Origin: CAIOSQ01 sp044359885
Lineage (GTDB): Bacteria; Pseudomonadota; Alphaproteobacteria; CACIAM-22H2
Direction: 5' to 3'
DNA length: 6,309 nucleotides
Assembly (NCBI GenBank): GCA_044359885.1
Contig: JBIKLI010000259.1
Span: 1 to 6,309 of the forward strand
Position numbers and translations under genes: made by a program. Below, piece after piece: positions 6,226-6,309 of this stretch. Under the pieces are notes generated by a model. The model searched no databases. It saw nothing but the letters and a program-made list of their open reading frames with translations, and had not been told where the DNA came from. The number at the start of each line of letters is the position of its first letter. The first letter of the stretch is position 1.

Positions 6226-6309
6226 ATGCCGGCGCCTGGCCACGACCTGCCGGTCGTCCTGCGCGACGCCGCGCCGCTGGGCTGCGAGGCGATCGCCGCC
6301 GTCGCGCAT
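6226..6309 (+). CDS. Start of an unidentified protein, possibly a GNAT acetyltransferase (3' end outside window)
   Basis: An open frame begins at ATG 6226, 18 nt after the motA stop and in the same frame, and runs to the window edge (28 residues). A weak GGAA (6213-6216) lies 9 nt before the ATG. The visible peptide has VVLRDAAPLGCEAIAAVAH at residues 10-28, which resembles the first strand and helix of GNAT N-acetyltransferases (pattern hydrophobic-hydrophobic-R-x-A, about five residues, then E-x-I-x-x). It lacks the lysine- and histidine-rich start followed by a WxxxYAD-type membrane segment expected of MotB, although 28 residues would only just reach that segment. The close spacing suggests co-transcription with motA. 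That a gene starts here is likely; the family is a guess. Confidence 0.45.
   Translation, partial: MPAPGHDLPVVLRDAAPLGCEAIAAVAH

Noticed and set aside
5290..6309. Minus-strand frame opposite motA
   Set aside because: It is rich in Asp, His and Arg with no recognisable fold, and motA itself is unmistakable on the + strand.

Overview
The window is very GC-rich and gene-dense, and all four real genes and the one gene start read on the + strand. Base composition, the gene families and an alphaproteobacterial-type MotA suggest a high-GC alphaproteobacterium, probably Rhodospirillales-like. This taxonomic call rests on gene families and composition only, because no rRNA or other marker is present.

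Positions 1-5260 hold the distal part of a tightly coupled operon. It contains the C-terminal end of a DUF58 protein (1-438, cut by the window edge), a 912-residue membrane protein with a BatA-type N-terminus and a C-terminal DUF4159 domain (435-3173), and a 696-residue membrane protein combining a von Willebrand factor A (VWA) domain with a class-I-glutamine-amidotransferase-like domain (3170-5260). Both junctions are 4-nt ATGA stop/start overlaps. In alphaproteobacteria such genes usually follow a MoxR-family AAA+ ATPase, which would lie upstream of this window. The cluster resembles the Bat (BatA/BatB) systems: a cytoplasmic ATPase and DUF58 protein paired with membrane-anchored proteins whose large domains are predicted to face the periplasm. 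The specific function of this DUF4159 version is not established as far as I know.

Positions 5261-5337 are a short intergenic region with a small GC hairpin just after the operon's stop, an AT-richer patch that fits a degenerate CtrA full site, and a good Shine-Dalgarno sequence for the next gene. Positions 5338-6207 encode MotA, the flagellar stator subunit, with the key prolines and glutamate in place. A further gene starts 18 nt after motA and runs off the window. Its first 28 residues do not look like MotB and weakly resemble the start of a GNAT acetyltransferase.

There are no RNA genes, CRISPR arrays, insertion sequences or convincing repeats. The most interesting part is the DUF58-DUF4159-VWA/GATase cluster: it has one intact and one decayed VWA metal site, a recurring motif that suggests three related flavodoxin-like modules, and a buried signal-peptide-like segment before DUF4159. 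The two membrane proteins contain no cysteine.
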